Notes under the pieces: generated by a model
What the model saw: the letters and a program-made list of their open reading frames with translations, nothing else
Told to the model about the DNA's origin: nothing
The model's database searches: none
NCBI GenBank assembly: GCA_963803165.1
Contig: CAWDLK010000004.1
Location: forward strand, 62,001 to 126,000
Length of the DNA: 64,000 nucleotides
Reading direction: 5' to 3'
Origin: Changshengia sp963803165
GTDB taxonomy: Bacteria; Chloroflexota; Dormibacteria; Aeolococcales; Aeolococcaceae
Translations under genes and position numbers: made by a program
Shown here: positions 8,720 through 19,784 of the stretch, piece by piece
Position numbering within the stretch: position 1 is the first letter of the stretch
How the letters are laid out: the number at the start of each line of letters is the position of its first letter

Positions 8720-9736
8720 ATGAGGGTGCTGGTGCTGGTCTGGGGCCGCCAGGTGGAGGCCCTGCAGGCCTCGCCGCTGCTGCGGACGATCGCCGCCGGG
8801 TTCCCGGAGGCGACCGTCACCCTCGCCTGCTCCCCGGCCGCGGCCCAGGCCGCCCGGGCCCTCGACGGGGTCGGCGAGGTCGTCGTCCTGCGGGGGCTGG
8901 AGCCGCACGCGTCTCCCGTCCACGGGGTGGTCGCCTGGGCCCGGCTCCGCCGGGTGCAGTGCGACTACGCCGTTCTCTGCGGGACCGCCGCGCGGGCTCG
9001 GCTGCTCCTCTTCCTGGCCGGATTCGCCCGCCGGGTGGGACCCGGAGGAGGGCCCACCACCGCCCTGCTCAGCGACCACGTGAGACCTCGGGCCGGGGAG
9101 AACCAGGCCGCCACCTGGCTCCGCCTCGCCCGCGTCCTCGGCATCGCGGCGGAGCGGCACGCGCCGCGCCTCGAGCCCGGCGCGGAGGCGACCCAGCGGG
9201 CCCTGATCCAGCTCCACAGCACCGCCATCGCCGACGGGAGGTTGCTGGTCGCGCTCGCCCCGGGCACCGGCCACGCCGACCTCCACGGAGCCCACGGCCA
9301 GGCCGCCTGGGAGCCGGAGCGCTGGGCGCACCTGGCCAACCAGCTCGCCGTCCGCCACGGCGCGGGGGTCATCTTCGTGGGCGCGGCCGAGGACCAGGCG
9401 GCGGCCATCGAGGCGTCGGTCGACATCGCCGCGCCCCACGCCGACGTCACCGGCCAGCTCGACCTGCTGGGCACCGCCGCGCTGCTGCATCAGTGCGATC
9501 TCCTGATCAGCGGCAACTCGCCGCTCCTCCACCTCGCGGCCGCGGTGGGCACGCCCACCATCGGCCTCTTCGGTCCCAGCGACGGGCGCCGGCGCGGCGC
9601 CTACGGCGACGAGCACCGGGTGGTCCAGGCGATCCCGCCCCCGCACCACCGCCACGTCCCGCGTTACATGGCGGACCAGCTGATGGACCGGATCCGGGTG
9701 GACGACGTGCTGGCCGCGATCGAGACCTCGCTGTGA
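8720..9736 (+). CDS. Glycosyltransferase family 9 (heptosyltransferase-like)
   Basis: A 338-residue GT-B fold protein of the ADP-heptose:LPS heptosyltransferase superfamily. The C-terminal half contains the diagnostic block DLLISGNSPLLHLAAAVGTPTIGLFGPSD; the N-terminus begins with a Rossmann strand (VLVLVWGRQVEALQASPLLRTI) in the usual position. Acceptor and donor sugars cannot be inferred, and such enzymes occur in Gram-positive-type lineages without LPS. TAGGGT (8705-8710) sits 9 bases before the ATG with no ribosome-binding site, suggesting a leaderless message. It is divergent from argF. Confidence 0.82.
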   Translation: MRVLVLVWGRQVEALQASPLLRTIAAGFPEATVTLACSPAAAQAARALDGVGEVVVLRGLEPHASPVHGVVAWARLRRVQCDYAVLCGTAARARLLLFLAGFARRVGPGGGPTTALLSDHVRPRAGENQAATWLRLARVLGIAAERHAPRLEPGAEATQRALIQLHSTAIADGRLLVALAPGTGHADLHGAHGQAAWEPERWAHLANQLAVRHGAGVIFVGAAEDQAAAIEASVDIAAPHADVTGQLDLLGTAALLHQCDLLISGNSPLLHLAAAVGTPTIGLFGPSDGRRRGAYGDEHRVVQAIPPPHHRHVPRYMADQLMDRIRVDDVLAAIETSL

Positions 9737-9781
9737 CGTGGCGGCCGCGGCGTCGATAGGCCGACAAGGAGGGCTTCTCGA

Positions 9782-10690
9782 GTGGTACCCGGCCGGGTGA
9801 CGTGGTCGGGACGGGGCAGGACGAGAGCTGCCGGAGGGCTGCGTGCTCTCGCGGCGCCGGCAGCGATAGCGGCGGTCCTCGTGACCGGCTGCGCCGCCGC
9901 GGGCGCCACGCCGGGGGTTGGGCCCGTGCCAGACGACCAGGCCATCCTCGAGCGCGCACTGGCGGCGTGGGCCGGCTTCCCGGTGAACGCCTCGCCGCGG
10001 CCATTCATCCTGCTCGGCCCCGACTACCGGGTCACCGCATCCGAATCCTTCGAGATCCCCAAGGGGATCTACTGGAGTGCGCTCCAGCCGCCGGCGAGCT
10101 TCCCGGGCGGCCCCGGCGAGGCGGGCCCCTATCGCCTGATCACGGCCAGCCAGGCGTTCAGCGTGCTCAGGTCCAGTCTCGTCGGGGGTGGACCAGCGGG
10201 GTCGGGAACCACCGGCTTCGTGACCTCCGTGAAGCTCGCGGCCGCCAGCTTCCAGGACGACCGCGGGTCGCATCCGCTGCCCGCGTGGATCTTCACGTTC
10301 GGGGGCATCTCCGGCTCGGTGGCGGTGCTGGCCGTCGCCCCCGCCAGCCTCTACGCGGAGCCGCCCAGGCTGAGCACCCCGCCGGGGGTCGCCAACCCCG
10401 GGGGGTTTGCCGTGGGCGCCGACGGGCGCACGCTCACGGTCTCCACCGGTGGCTACGCGTCGGGAACCGGCCCGTGCGAGGCCCAGTACCGCCTGGAGGT
10501 CGCAGAGTCGATGACCGCCGTCGCCATCGCCGTCGACATCCAGGTGAACCCGATGCCGAGCGGGACCATCTGCAACCTCGTGGGCTATTTCGTCCCACTC
10601 ACCACCGTCCTGGCCGAGCCACTGGGCAACCGGGTGGTGGTGGGCCCCGACGCGGGGGCGATCTCCGCCACCTCCGTGGCCTCTGCCTGA
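9782..10690 (+). CDS. Putative lipoprotein of unknown function
   Basis: I do not recognise this 302-residue protein. The N-terminus has arginines followed by a hydrophobic stretch and a lipobox-like LVTGC around residues 34-38, so it is probably an exported lipoprotein. The mature part is Gly/Pro/Ala-rich with no known motif. The GTG start is preceded by AAGGAGGG at a good distance (about 9 bases). It is separated by one base from the next gene, which also encodes an exported protein, so the two probably form an operon. Confidence 0.68.
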   Translation: MVPGRVTWSGRGRTRAAGGLRALAAPAAIAAVLVTGCAAAGATPGVGPVPDDQAILERALAAWAGFPVNASPRPFILLGPDYRVTASESFEIPKGIYWSALQPPASFPGGPGEAGPYRLITASQAFSVLRSSLVGGGPAGSGTTGFVTSVKLAAASFQDDRGSHPLPAWIFTFGGISGSVAVLAVAPASLYAEPPRLSTPPGVANPGGFAVGADGRTLTVSTGGYASGTGPCEAQYRLEVAESMTAVAIAVDIQVNPMPSGTICNLVGYFVPLTTVLAEPLGNRVVVGPDAGAISATSVASA

Positions 10691-10691
10691 G

Positions 10692-11468
10692 ATGGACCCC
10701 GGAGGCCTCGCCAGCCACCCGTCCGGACTCAGATCACGACGCCTGATCGGAGCCGTCGCGGTGGTGGCGGCCGTCGCGGTGGTGGCGGGGGTGTCGCTCG
10801 CGGTGCATCTCGGCCTCCTGGGTGGCTCGGGCCAGACGCCCGGGGAGTGGCAGGTGGTCAACTTCCCCACCGGCTTCAGCGCGGACACCATCGCCTGCTC
10901 CGGCGCCGACGACTGCTGGGTGCTGGCCACGACCACGAGCACGCCCACCAACCCGAGCGCCACCCCGGCCACGAGTGCGATCTGGCACTACTCGGGCGGG
11001 GGCTGGACCAGGGCCACGCTTGCGGCGCCGGGAACTCTCGAGGGGCTGAGCTGCGTCGACGCAACCGATTGCGGGGCGGTCGGCGACCATTACACGGTTC
11101 CGCCCGGCGCCAACGACGGGGTGGTGCAGCCGCTTCTCGAGCACAGCGACGGGGCGGCCTTCACCACCGTGGCCGGGCCCGTGGTGAGCGGCGACGCCGA
11201 CGTCCTGACCGCCGTCACCTGCGTGAACGCCGACGGCTGCTGGGCGGTGGGCACGGTGGAAGGCGCGGCCTGGGACCTGGTGGGCACACCACCTCCGGAG
11301 ACGACTCCGCCGCTCATCGAGCACTACACCGGCGCCGCGTGGACCGTTGTCGCCGGACCGCCGGTGGGCAATGGGGGTGTGGGGCTCGAGGCGGTCACCT
11401 GTCTCCCGTCGACGGACCGCTGCCACGCCGTCGGAGGCACTCTGGTCGAGACGCTCGACGGCGCCTGA
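10692..11468 (+). CDS. Membrane-anchored repeat protein with CWAVG-type beta-propeller-like repeats
   Basis: A 258-residue protein: a short cytoplasmic tail, one transmembrane segment (about residues 19-43), then four degenerate repeats of about 50 residues. Each repeat has a Cys pair and a pattern like 'VTCVNADGCWAVG ... LIEHYTGAAWT', resembling propeller blades found in many exported actinobacterial and Chloroflexi-type proteins. Four blades is too few for a closed propeller, so it may be truncated, may dimerise or may adopt another fold. Paired cysteines suggest disulfides outside the cell. It lies one base after the lipoprotein gene. Function unknown. Confidence 0.7.
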   Translation: MDPGGLASHPSGLRSRRLIGAVAVVAAVAVVAGVSLAVHLGLLGGSGQTPGEWQVVNFPTGFSADTIACSGADDCWVLATTTSTPTNPSATPATSAIWHYSGGGWTRATLAAPGTLEGLSCVDATDCGAVGDHYTVPPGANDGVVQPLLEHSDGAAFTTVAGPVVSGDADVLTAVTCVNADGCWAVGTVEGAAWDLVGTPPPETTPPLIEHYTGAAWTVVAGPPVGNGGVGLEAVTCLPSTDRCHAVGGTLVETLDGA

Positions 11469-11495
11469 GGGCTCGCGGCCACTCTCCGCGCCCCC

Positions 11496-11514
11496 GCCTC
11501 GGACACGCCGAGGC
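11496..11514 (+). terminator. Hairpin downstream of the propeller-like gene
   Basis: A perfect 7-bp stem (GCCTCGG / CCGAGGC) with a 5-base loop lies 28 bases after the stop and just ahead of typA. There is no T tract, so it is a terminator candidate only by position and stability. Confidence 0.35.
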
Positions 11515-11528
11515 TCGAAGTCGCGATC

Positions 11529-13382
<1,854 letters not shown>

Positions 13383-13403
13383 CGGCGTGTGCGACGGCCC
13401 GCC

Positions 13404-14392
13404 TCAGCGGATGTACATGAAGGAGCGGCGCAGCACGTCGAGGTTCTCGACGGCGGCCTGGGTGCCGCGGATGACGCAGCCCGACGGATCGGCGGCGACC
13501 GTGACCGGGCAGCCGGCCTGGATGCCCAGGTAGCGGTCCAGCCCCTCCAGCCGGGCGCCGCCCCCGCAGAGGGTGATCCCCTCCTCCTCGATCTCTCGAC
13601 GGAGCGCGGCCGGGGTCTCGTCGAGCACCTCGGCGATGCCATGGGCGATCTGGCGGGCGTGGGCGTCGACCAGGTCGGCGACCTCCACGGAGGCGACTCT
13701 CAGCGTCGTCGCCTCGGTCCCCGAACCGGCGGGCACCGGCATCCGCCGCTCCTCGTGGGGCCCGACGCAGGCGAGCGAGGCGACCACGTCCTCGGCAACC
13801 GCGGGCTCGAGAGCGACGCCGTGCCGCAGCTGGAGACGCTCGGCGACCGCGGCGCGGAGGGCGTCGCCCGCGGCGGTGAGGGTGCGCCCCGCGATGGTCC
13901 CCTCGGAGACCAGGCTCGCGATGTCGACGGTCCCGGCTCCGACGTCGACCACCAGGTGGCCGCGGCTCCCGCTGGGGAGGTGACCCGCCCCCATCGCGGC
14001 GGCGGTCGGCGAGTCGATCAGGTAGGCGGTCCTGGTGCCGACCCGGGCGCAGATCTCGAGGATGGCGAGACGGTCGTCCCCCCCATCGCCGGGCAGATGG
14101 CGATGACCACGTCGGGGCGGAAGATGCGCTGCCGCCCGGCGGCGCGGTTGACGACCTGGTTGAGCAGGGCCGAGAGCGCGTCGCGGTCGGCGACCCTCCC
14201 CGCCCCGAGAGGGCGGACCATCTCGATCTCGGCGTCGTGGGCCATCTCCGCGGCCGCCAGCCCCGCGGCGGCGTAGCCGCGGCGGCGATGACGGGCGACC
14301 ACCGACGGCTCGATGAACGTCGGCCCCTCGCCGCGGACCACGGCGCGCAGGCTGCCTGCGCCGAGGTCGATCCCCAGCCGCTTGCCCAGCAC
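13404..14392 (-). CDS. mreB: MreB-family rod-shape actin homologue, interrupted by a 1-base frameshift
   Basis: Actin-like ATPase that organises lateral cell-wall synthesis. The N-terminal part (start at 14392, MLGKRLGIDLGAGSLRAVV) and the C-terminal part (LVVDVGAGTVDIA phosphate-2 loop, ITLCGGGARLEGLDRYL adenosine loop, CVIRG) lie in different frames. The switch occurs at a run of seven G on the coding strand (14078-14084); eight would read ...PAMGGDDRLAILEI and align residue for residue with the MreB pattern. Corrected length is about 329 residues. It is divergent from typical MreB. It follows murA by 15 bases. A sequencing error in the homopolymer is the simplest explanation; a true pseudogene is possible. 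Confidence 0.78.
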
Positions 14393-14407
14393 CCCTGCGC
14401 CCTCCGC

Positions 14408-15712
14408 TCAGTCGCCGATGACGCCGGAGAGATCGTGGGACATGGTCTCGCCGGGCTCGGGACGGACCCGCTCCAGCCCGGCCCCGAGGGAGCGCAGCTT
14501 GGTCTCCAGGTTCTCGTAGCCGCGGTCGAGGTGAAAGACGCCCTCCAGCTCGGTGGTGCCCTCGGCGCAGAGCGCGGCGATGACCAGGGCGGCCCCGCTG
14601 CGGATGTCGGGCACGGTGACGGCGGCGCCGTGGAGACGGCTGGGCCCGGTGATGATCGCGCTCCGACCCTCGACGGCGATGCGGGCGCCCATCTTGGCCA
14701 GCTCGCCGACGTGGCGGAATCGGTTCTCGTAGAGCGACTCGCTGATGATGCTCATGCCCTCGGCCTGGGTCATCAGGGCTCCGAACTGAGGCTGGAGGTC
14801 GGTGGCGAAGCCCGGGTGCGGCCAGGTGGTGACGTCGACCGCCCGGAGCCGGCCGCCGGTGACCCGGACGTGGGTTCCGCCCTCGACCACGCTGCACCCG
14901 GCCGCCTGCAGCTTGTTGATCAGGAAGCGAAGGTCGGTGGGGCGCATCCCCGCGACCACCACGTCGCCTCCGGTCGCCGCCGCCGCGGTCATGTAGGTGC
15001 CCGCCTCGACGTAGTCGGTGGTCACCCGGTGGTGGGTCCCGTGGAGGAGTGCGGTCTGGCCCTCGACGACGATGAGCTCGCTGCCGGCGCCGCTGATCCG
15101 GGCGCCCATCGCCACCAGGCAGCGGGCGAGGTCGTAGACGTGGGGCTCGCGGGCGGCGTTGCTGATCACCGTGATGCCGTCGGCCAGCACCGCGGCCATC
15201 ATCAGGTTCTCGGTCCCGGTGACGGTGGGCATGTCGAGGTAGATGTGGGCACCGTGCAGGCGGCGGGCGCGGGCCACGAAGCTGGTGCCGGTCTCGGTGA
15301 CCTCGGCGCCCATGAGCCGCAGCCCCTCGAGGTGCTGCTCCACCCGGCGCATCCCGATGTCGTCGCCGCCGGGCTTGGCGATCTCCGCCTCGCCCGCCCG
15401 CCCCACCAGGGCCCCGAGGAGCAGGAACGACCCGCGCAGCCGGCGGGTCAGGTCGGCGCCCACCTCCGCCACCTGCAGCCCCCCGGCATGGACCCGCCAG
15501 CGGCCGGTGTCGACCCGCTCGACCTCGACCCCCAGGTGGCGGAGCATCGCCGCCATGGTCCCGATGTCCTCGATGTCGGGGACGTTGTCCAGCTCCAGGG
15601 GCTGGTCGGTGAGCAGCGCCGCGGCCATGACCGGGAGGGCCGCGTTCTTGCTGCCGGAGATCGCGACCTCCCCGGTGAGCGGCCCGCCGCCGGTGATGCG
15701 CAGCAGGTCCAT
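14408..15712 (-). CDS. murA: UDP-N-acetylglucosamine 1-carboxyvinyltransferase with Asp in place of the fosfomycin-target Cys
   Basis: First committed enzyme of peptidoglycan synthesis, adding enolpyruvate from PEP to UDP-GlcNAc. The 434-residue protein has the substrate loop SGSKNAALP, the LRGSFLLLGALVGR region and the C-terminal DIRSGAALVIAAL block. In the active-site loop the usual PGGCAIGxRP reads PGGDDIGMRR, so the catalytic, fosfomycin-alkylated Cys is Asp117, as in mycobacteria and chlamydiae. The ATG at 15712 is chosen from family length; TACCGT lies 7 bases upstream (15720-15725), a leaderless arrangement. murA near the atp operon recalls actinobacterial order. Confidence 0.94.
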   Translation of the reverse strand: MDLLRITGGGPLTGEVAISGSKNAALPVMAAALLTDQPLELDNVPDIEDIGTMAAMLRHLGVEVERVDTGRWRVHAGGLQVAEVGADLTRRLRGSFLLLGALVGRAGEAEIAKPGGDDIGMRRVEQHLEGLRLMGAEVTETGTSFVARARRLHGAHIYLDMPTVTGTENLMMAAVLADGITVISNAAREPHVYDLARCLVAMGARISGAGSELIVVEGQTALLHGTHHRVTTDYVEAGTYMTAAAATGGDVVVAGMRPTDLRFLINKLQAAGCSVVEGGTHVRVTGGRLRAVDVTTWPHPGFATDLQPQFGALMTQAEGMSIISESLYENRFRHVGELAKMGARIAVEGRSAIITGPSRLHGAAVTVPDIRSGAALVIAALCAEGTTELEGVFHLDRGYENLETKLRSLGAGLERVRPEPGETMSHDLSGVIGD

Positions 15713-15719
15713 CGCGCCT

Positions 15720-15725
15720 ACGGTA
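15720..15725 (-). promoter_or_regulatory. Candidate -10 element for murA
   Basis: TACCGT on the minus strand, 7 bases before the murA ATG. TTGCTC lies 15 bases further upstream as a weak -35. It is one of a set of TANNNT hexamers at this spacing in the window. Confidence 0.35.
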
Positions 15726-15849
15726 CATGAGCGGGGAGGGGAGCAACGCGCCCCGCCGGCCCCCTCACCGATCGCGTCACTCACGTCGCAAGTCACCAGC
15801 CGCCCCGGATGGGGGAGAATCGGGGGGAGGCCCCTACCCGGAGGACACC

Positions 15850-16926
15850 ATGGCGACGGCGACGGCAACCCCCCTGAGCAAACTGGAAGAGATCCTCGGC
15901 GAGGACGCCCAGGACCTGCTGGAGCACCGCTGCCAGACGGTGAGCCGCGACCAACTGCACCTCCCCGGCCCCGACTTCGTCGACCGGGTGTGGGCGGTGA
16001 GCGACCGCAACCCGCGGGTGCTGCGCAGCCTCCAGACGCTCTTCGGGAACGGCCGCCTGGCCGGCACCGGCTACGTCTCGATCCTCCCCGTCGACCAGGG
16101 CATCGAGCACTCCGCGGGCGCCTCCTTCGCGCCCAACCCCATCTACTTCGACGGCGAGAAGATCGTCGAGCTGGCCGTCGAGGGCGGCTGCAACGCGGTG
16201 GCCTCCACCTTCGGCGTGCTCGGATCGGTCTCCCGGAAGTGGGCTCACAAGATCCCCTTCATCGTCAAGCTCAACCACAACGAGCTGCTCACCTACCCGA
16301 ACAAGTACGACCAGGTGATGTTCGGCACCGTCGAGCAGGCCTGGAACATGGGCGCGGTCGCGGTGGGCGCCACCATCTACTTCGGCTCCGAGGAGTCGAC
16401 CCGGCAGATGCAGGAGGTCGCCGTCGCCTTCGCCGAGGCCCACGAGCTGGGCATGGCCACCATCCTCTGGTGCTACCTGCGCAACTCCGCCTTCGCCGCC
16501 GACGGCACCGACTTCGGCGTCGCCGCGGACCTCACCGGCCAGGCCAACCACCTCGGCGTGACCATCGAGGCGGACATCATCAAGCAGAAGCTGCCCGAGA
16601 CCAACGGCGGCTACACCGCCCTCAAGTTCGGCAAGACCAGCAAGCTCGTCTACGAGAAGCTGACCACCCCCCACCCCATCGACCTCACCCGCTACCAGGT
16701 GGTCAACTGCTACATGGGCCGGGCCGGGCTGATCAACTCCGGCGGCGCCTCGTCGGGGGCGACCGACCTCAAGGAGGCGGTGCGCACCGCGGTGATCAAC
16801 AAGCGGGCCGGGGGCACCGGGCTGATCAGCGGACGCAAGGCGTTCCAGCGGCCGATGGCCGAGGGCGTCGGCCTGCTCAACGCCATCCAGGACGTCTACC
16901 TCAACGAGGCCGTCACCGTCGCCTGA
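15850..16926 (+). CDS. fbaB: Class I fructose-bisphosphate aldolase (DhnA/FbaB type)
   Basis: Glycolytic Schiff-base aldolase cleaving or forming fructose-1,6-bisphosphate. The 358-residue protein has ILPVDQGIEHSAG, PFIVKLNHNELL, GATIYFGS and the C-terminal phosphate-binding region GGASSGATDLKEA, all typical of the DhnA-type class I family. The ATG at 15850 follows GGAGGACACC, a good ribosome-binding site, so the upstream in-frame extension is not used. It is divergent from murA. The FBPase-like GlpX in this window (44040-45053) looks impaired. Confidence 0.9.
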   Translation: MATATATPLSKLEEILGEDAQDLLEHRCQTVSRDQLHLPGPDFVDRVWAVSDRNPRVLRSLQTLFGNGRLAGTGYVSILPVDQGIEHSAGASFAPNPIYFDGEKIVELAVEGGCNAVASTFGVLGSVSRKWAHKIPFIVKLNHNELLTYPNKYDQVMFGTVEQAWNMGAVAVGATIYFGSEESTRQMQEVAVAFAEAHELGMATILWCYLRNSAFAADGTDFGVAADLTGQANHLGVTIEADIIKQKLPETNGGYTALKFGKTSKLVYEKLTTPHPIDLTRYQVVNCYMGRAGLINSGGASSGATDLKEAVRTAVINKRAGGTGLISGRKAFQRPMAEGVGLLNAIQDVYLNEAVTVA

Positions 16927-16940
16927 GCCTCGAGCGTGTA

Positions 16941-16959
16941 ACCCGCCGGACAGGCGGGT
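16941..16959 (+). terminator. Hairpin between fbaB and the BI-1 gene
   Basis: Seven-base perfect arms (ACCCGCC / GGCGGGT) with a 5-base loop, 15 bases after the fbaB stop. No T tract follows. Position suggests a terminator or processing signal. Confidence 0.35.
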
Positions 16960-17009
16960 ACCGTAGCCTCAGCAACAGCGCATCTCCCATCTGGAGGGAA
17001 CGATCCCAG

Positions 17010-17759
17010 ATGTTCAACATGAACGGGGGCGTGGGGGGTGGCGGCTCCAACCGCCGCCGCCTCTACAACCCCTTCGGCGAGACCCAGGGCTGGTCCAACC
17101 CCGCCCTGCAGGGGGCGATCAGCGTCCCCGAGAAGGTGATGGGCCTGACCTGCCTGCTGATCGCCTGCGCCATCGGTGGGGTCGCGCTGGGAGCGGCGGG
17201 GCTCAACACCGACCTGGCGAGCAACAGCCTGCTCTGGTTCATCGCCATGTTCGTCCTGGTGTTCGCCACCCAGATGCTGGCCGGGCAGCCGGTCCTCGGC
17301 ATGACCCTCTTCCTCGCCTTCGGGGTGGTCACCGGGATCGTGATCGCGCCGCTGCTGCAGGCCCTCCAGCAGGGAGGGGATCAGAAGATCGTCTACGAGG
17401 CGCTGGCGGCGACCGCCGCGGTCACCGGCGGGGTCACGATCTACGCTCGGACCACCAGCCGCGACTTCAGCCGGATGGGGGGCTGGCTCTTCGGCGCCCT
17501 GATCGGGGTGGTGGTGGCGATGGTGGTCGGCCTCTTCATCCAGTCGACCGCCTTCCAGATCTTCATCTCGGCCGCGGCGTGCGTGCTCTTCTCGCTCTTC
17601 CTCCTCTACGACGTGCAGCGGGTGATCATGACCCGGCAGGGCCCCCCGGGCAGCGCGATCCGGATGGCCCTCAGCGTCTACCTGGACATCTTCAACCTCT
17701 TCCTCAACCTGCTGATGATCCTGATGATGACCCAGGGCGGAGGCAGCTCCCGCCGCTGA
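17010..17759 (+). CDS. Bax inhibitor-1/YccA family membrane protein
   Basis: A 249-residue integral membrane protein with a Gly/Asn/Arg-rich cytoplasmic N-terminus (about 40 residues) and six to seven hydrophobic helices. The conserved end of the BI-1 family is present: LFSLFLLYDVQRVIM (containing the pH-sensor-type Asp) and ALSVYLDIFNLFLNLLMIL. Bacterial members are pH-gated calcium leak channels or protease modulators. GGAGGG at 16993-16998 precedes the ATG. Function in this organism is not inferable beyond the family. Confidence 0.87.
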   Translation: MFNMNGGVGGGGSNRRRLYNPFGETQGWSNPALQGAISVPEKVMGLTCLLIACAIGGVALGAAGLNTDLASNSLLWFIAMFVLVFATQMLAGQPVLGMTLFLAFGVVTGIVIAPLLQALQQGGDQKIVYEALAATAAVTGGVTIYARTTSRDFSRMGGWLFGALIGVVVAMVVGLFIQSTAFQIFISAAACVLFSLFLLYDVQRVIMTRQGPPGSAIRMALSVYLDIFNLFLNLLMILMMTQGGGSSRR

Positions 17760-17810
17760 CGGTGATCTCCGGTCCCAGCCCGTCCGTGACCTTCGGCCGT
17801 GCAGGCTGAG

Positions 17811-17827
17811 GGCCACGGGACGTGGCC
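17811..17827 (+). terminator. Hairpin after the BI-1 gene
   Basis: Perfect 7-bp arms GGCCACG / CGTGGCC with a GGA loop, about 50 bases past the BI-1 stop and 30 bases before the fhs start. It could end the upstream message or form part of the fhs leader. Confidence 0.35.
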
Positions 17828-17857
17828 GGGGCCCCCGGGGTGGGTCACCATGGAGAG

Positions 17858-19552
17858 ATGGCAACATCTGCTCTCCTGACCCGTCTCCCCACCGCACCGC
17901 GCGAGATCACCGAGGTCGCCGCCGAGATGGGGATCGGCCCCGACCTCCTGGAGCCGTACGGTCGCGGCGTCGCCAAGATCCGCCTGGAGGCGCTCGGGGC
18001 ACTGCCGGCGGCGAGGCGCGCGCGCTACGTGGTGGTGACCGCGATCACCCCCACCCCGCTCGGCGAGGGCAAGACGGTGACCACCATCGGGCTGGGCGAC
18101 GGCCTGCGCCGCACCGGCCGGCGCGCGGTGCTCTCGCTCCGCCAGGGGTCGATGGGGCCCACCTTCGGGATCAAGGGCGGGGCCGCGGGCGGCGGGCGCA
18201 GCACCCTGGTCCCCTTCGACCGGGTCGCCCTCCATCTCACCGGCGACATGCACGCGGTCACCGCCGCCCACAACCTGCTCGCCGCCATGGTCGACAACCA
18301 CCTCTACCATGGCAACGCCCTCGACCTCGATCCCGCCACCATCTCCTGGCCGCGCGTCCTCGACGTCGACGACCGCGCCCTGCGCAGCATCGTGATCGGA
18401 CTCGGCGAGCCCCAGGACGGGGTGCCCCGGCAGAGCGGCTTCGACATCACCGCAGCCTCCGAGGTGATGGCGATCCTCGCCCTCTCCACCTCGCTGGCCG
18501 ACCTGCGCGCCCGGCTGGGTCGCGTCGTCGTCGGGCACAGCCGCACCGGCAAGCCGGTCACCGCGGAGGACCTCCACGCGGCCGGGGCGATGACGGTGAT
18601 GATGCGCGAGGCGCTCCAGCCCAACCTGCTCCAGACGCAGGAGGGCACCCCGGCGATCGTCCATGCCGGGCCCTTCGGCAACATCGCCCACGGCAACTCG
18701 TCGGTGCTCGGCGACATGATCGGCATCCGGGCCGGCGACTTCCTGGTCACCGAGGCCGGCTTCGGCGCCGACATGGGCGCGGAGCGCTTCTTCGACATCA
18801 AGTGCCGCGTGAGCGGGCTGCGCCCCGACGCCGCCGTCGTCGTCGCCACGGTGCGCGCCCTCAAGGCCCACTCCGGGAAGCACCACGTCGCGTCGGGCCG
18901 CGCCCTCCCGCCCGAGCTGTTCGAGGAGCACCCGGACGAGGTCGTCACCGGCGGCGCCAACCTGCGCAAGCAGATCGAGAACTGCCGCCTCTTCGGGGTG
19001 CCGGTGGTGGTCGCCATCAACGCCCACCCCGAGGACCACGCGTCGGAGCACGCCGCCATCCGCGCCATCGCCGGGGAGATGGGCGCCCGCTGTGCCGTCG
19101 CCACCGGCTATGCGGACGGTGGCGAGGGGGTGATGGAGCTCGCCGAGGCGGTCGCCGCGGCCACCGACGAGCCGAGCGACTTCCGCATGCTCTACCCGGA
19201 CGGTGCCTCGCTCGAGGAGAAGGTCGAGCTGGTCGCGAGCCGGGTGTACGGGGCCGCCGCGGTCAGCTACGAGGGCCGGGCCGCCCAACAGCTCCGTCAG
19301 TGCGAGCGGGACGGCCTCGGCAACCTCCCGGTCTGCATCGCCAAGACCCATCTGAGCCTCTCCTCCGACCCGCGGCTCAAGGGGGCGCCCACCGGGTGGA
19401 CGCTGCCCATCCGCGAGGTGAGGGCGGCCGCGGGAGCGGGCTTCGTCTACCTCAAGAGCGGCGAGATCCGCACCATGCCCGGGCTGTCCGCCAAGCCGGT
19501 CGCCGAGCAGGTCGACATCGACGCGGCCGGCGAGATCGTCGGGCTCTTCTGA
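17858..19552 (+). CDS. fhs: Formate--tetrahydrofolate ligase
   Basis: Cytosolic ATP-dependent enzyme that activates formate as 10-formyl-tetrahydrofolate, feeding purines and one-carbon metabolism. The protein has the P-loop region TPLGEGKTVTTIGL, SLRQGSMGPTFGIKGGAAGGG, HLTGDMHAVTAAHNLLAA, and the C-terminal IRTMPGLSAKP. Taking ATG 17858 gives 564 residues, the usual size; an earlier in-frame GTG at 17822 would add 12 unconserved residues. It complements glyA (29378-30700) in one-carbon supply. The spacing of GGAG to the ATG is short, so the exact start is uncertain. Confidence 0.95.
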   Translation: MATSALLTRLPTAPREITEVAAEMGIGPDLLEPYGRGVAKIRLEALGALPAARRARYVVVTAITPTPLGEGKTVTTIGLGDGLRRTGRRAVLSLRQGSMGPTFGIKGGAAGGGRSTLVPFDRVALHLTGDMHAVTAAHNLLAAMVDNHLYHGNALDLDPATISWPRVLDVDDRALRSIVIGLGEPQDGVPRQSGFDITAASEVMAILALSTSLADLRARLGRVVVGHSRTGKPVTAEDLHAAGAMTVMMREALQPNLLQTQEGTPAIVHAGPFGNIAHGNSSVLGDMIGIRAGDFLVTEAGFGADMGAERFFDIKCRVSGLRPDAAVVVATVRALKAHSGKHHVASGRALPPELFEEHPDEVVTGGANLRKQIENCRLFGVPVVVAINAHPEDHASEHAAIRAIAGEMGARCAVATGYADGGEGVMELAEAVAAATDEPSDFRMLYPDGASLEEKVELVASRVYGAAAVSYEGRAAQQLRQCERDGLGNLPVCIAKTHLSLSSDPRLKGAPTGWTLPIREVRAAAGAGFVYLKSGEIRTMPGLSAKPVAEQVDIDAAGEIVGLF

Positions 19553-19784
19553 GCGGAGCGCGGGCCGCCCGGCCGGGGGATGCTCCGGGGAGGGGGGGCG
19601 GGCACCGGCGATGCCGATCCTCTCGCACCCCGGACCACCATGACCTACCATGGGCGCGACCGAGGCGACCGCACCGTGGGCGGCCCGGCCGGGAGCTGGG
19701 GAGGGGGACCGCGGTCCGGCGGCGGGACGATCGTCTCCACAGAGGAAGCGCGCACCCGAACGGCTGAGCTCCAGGGGAACGCCG

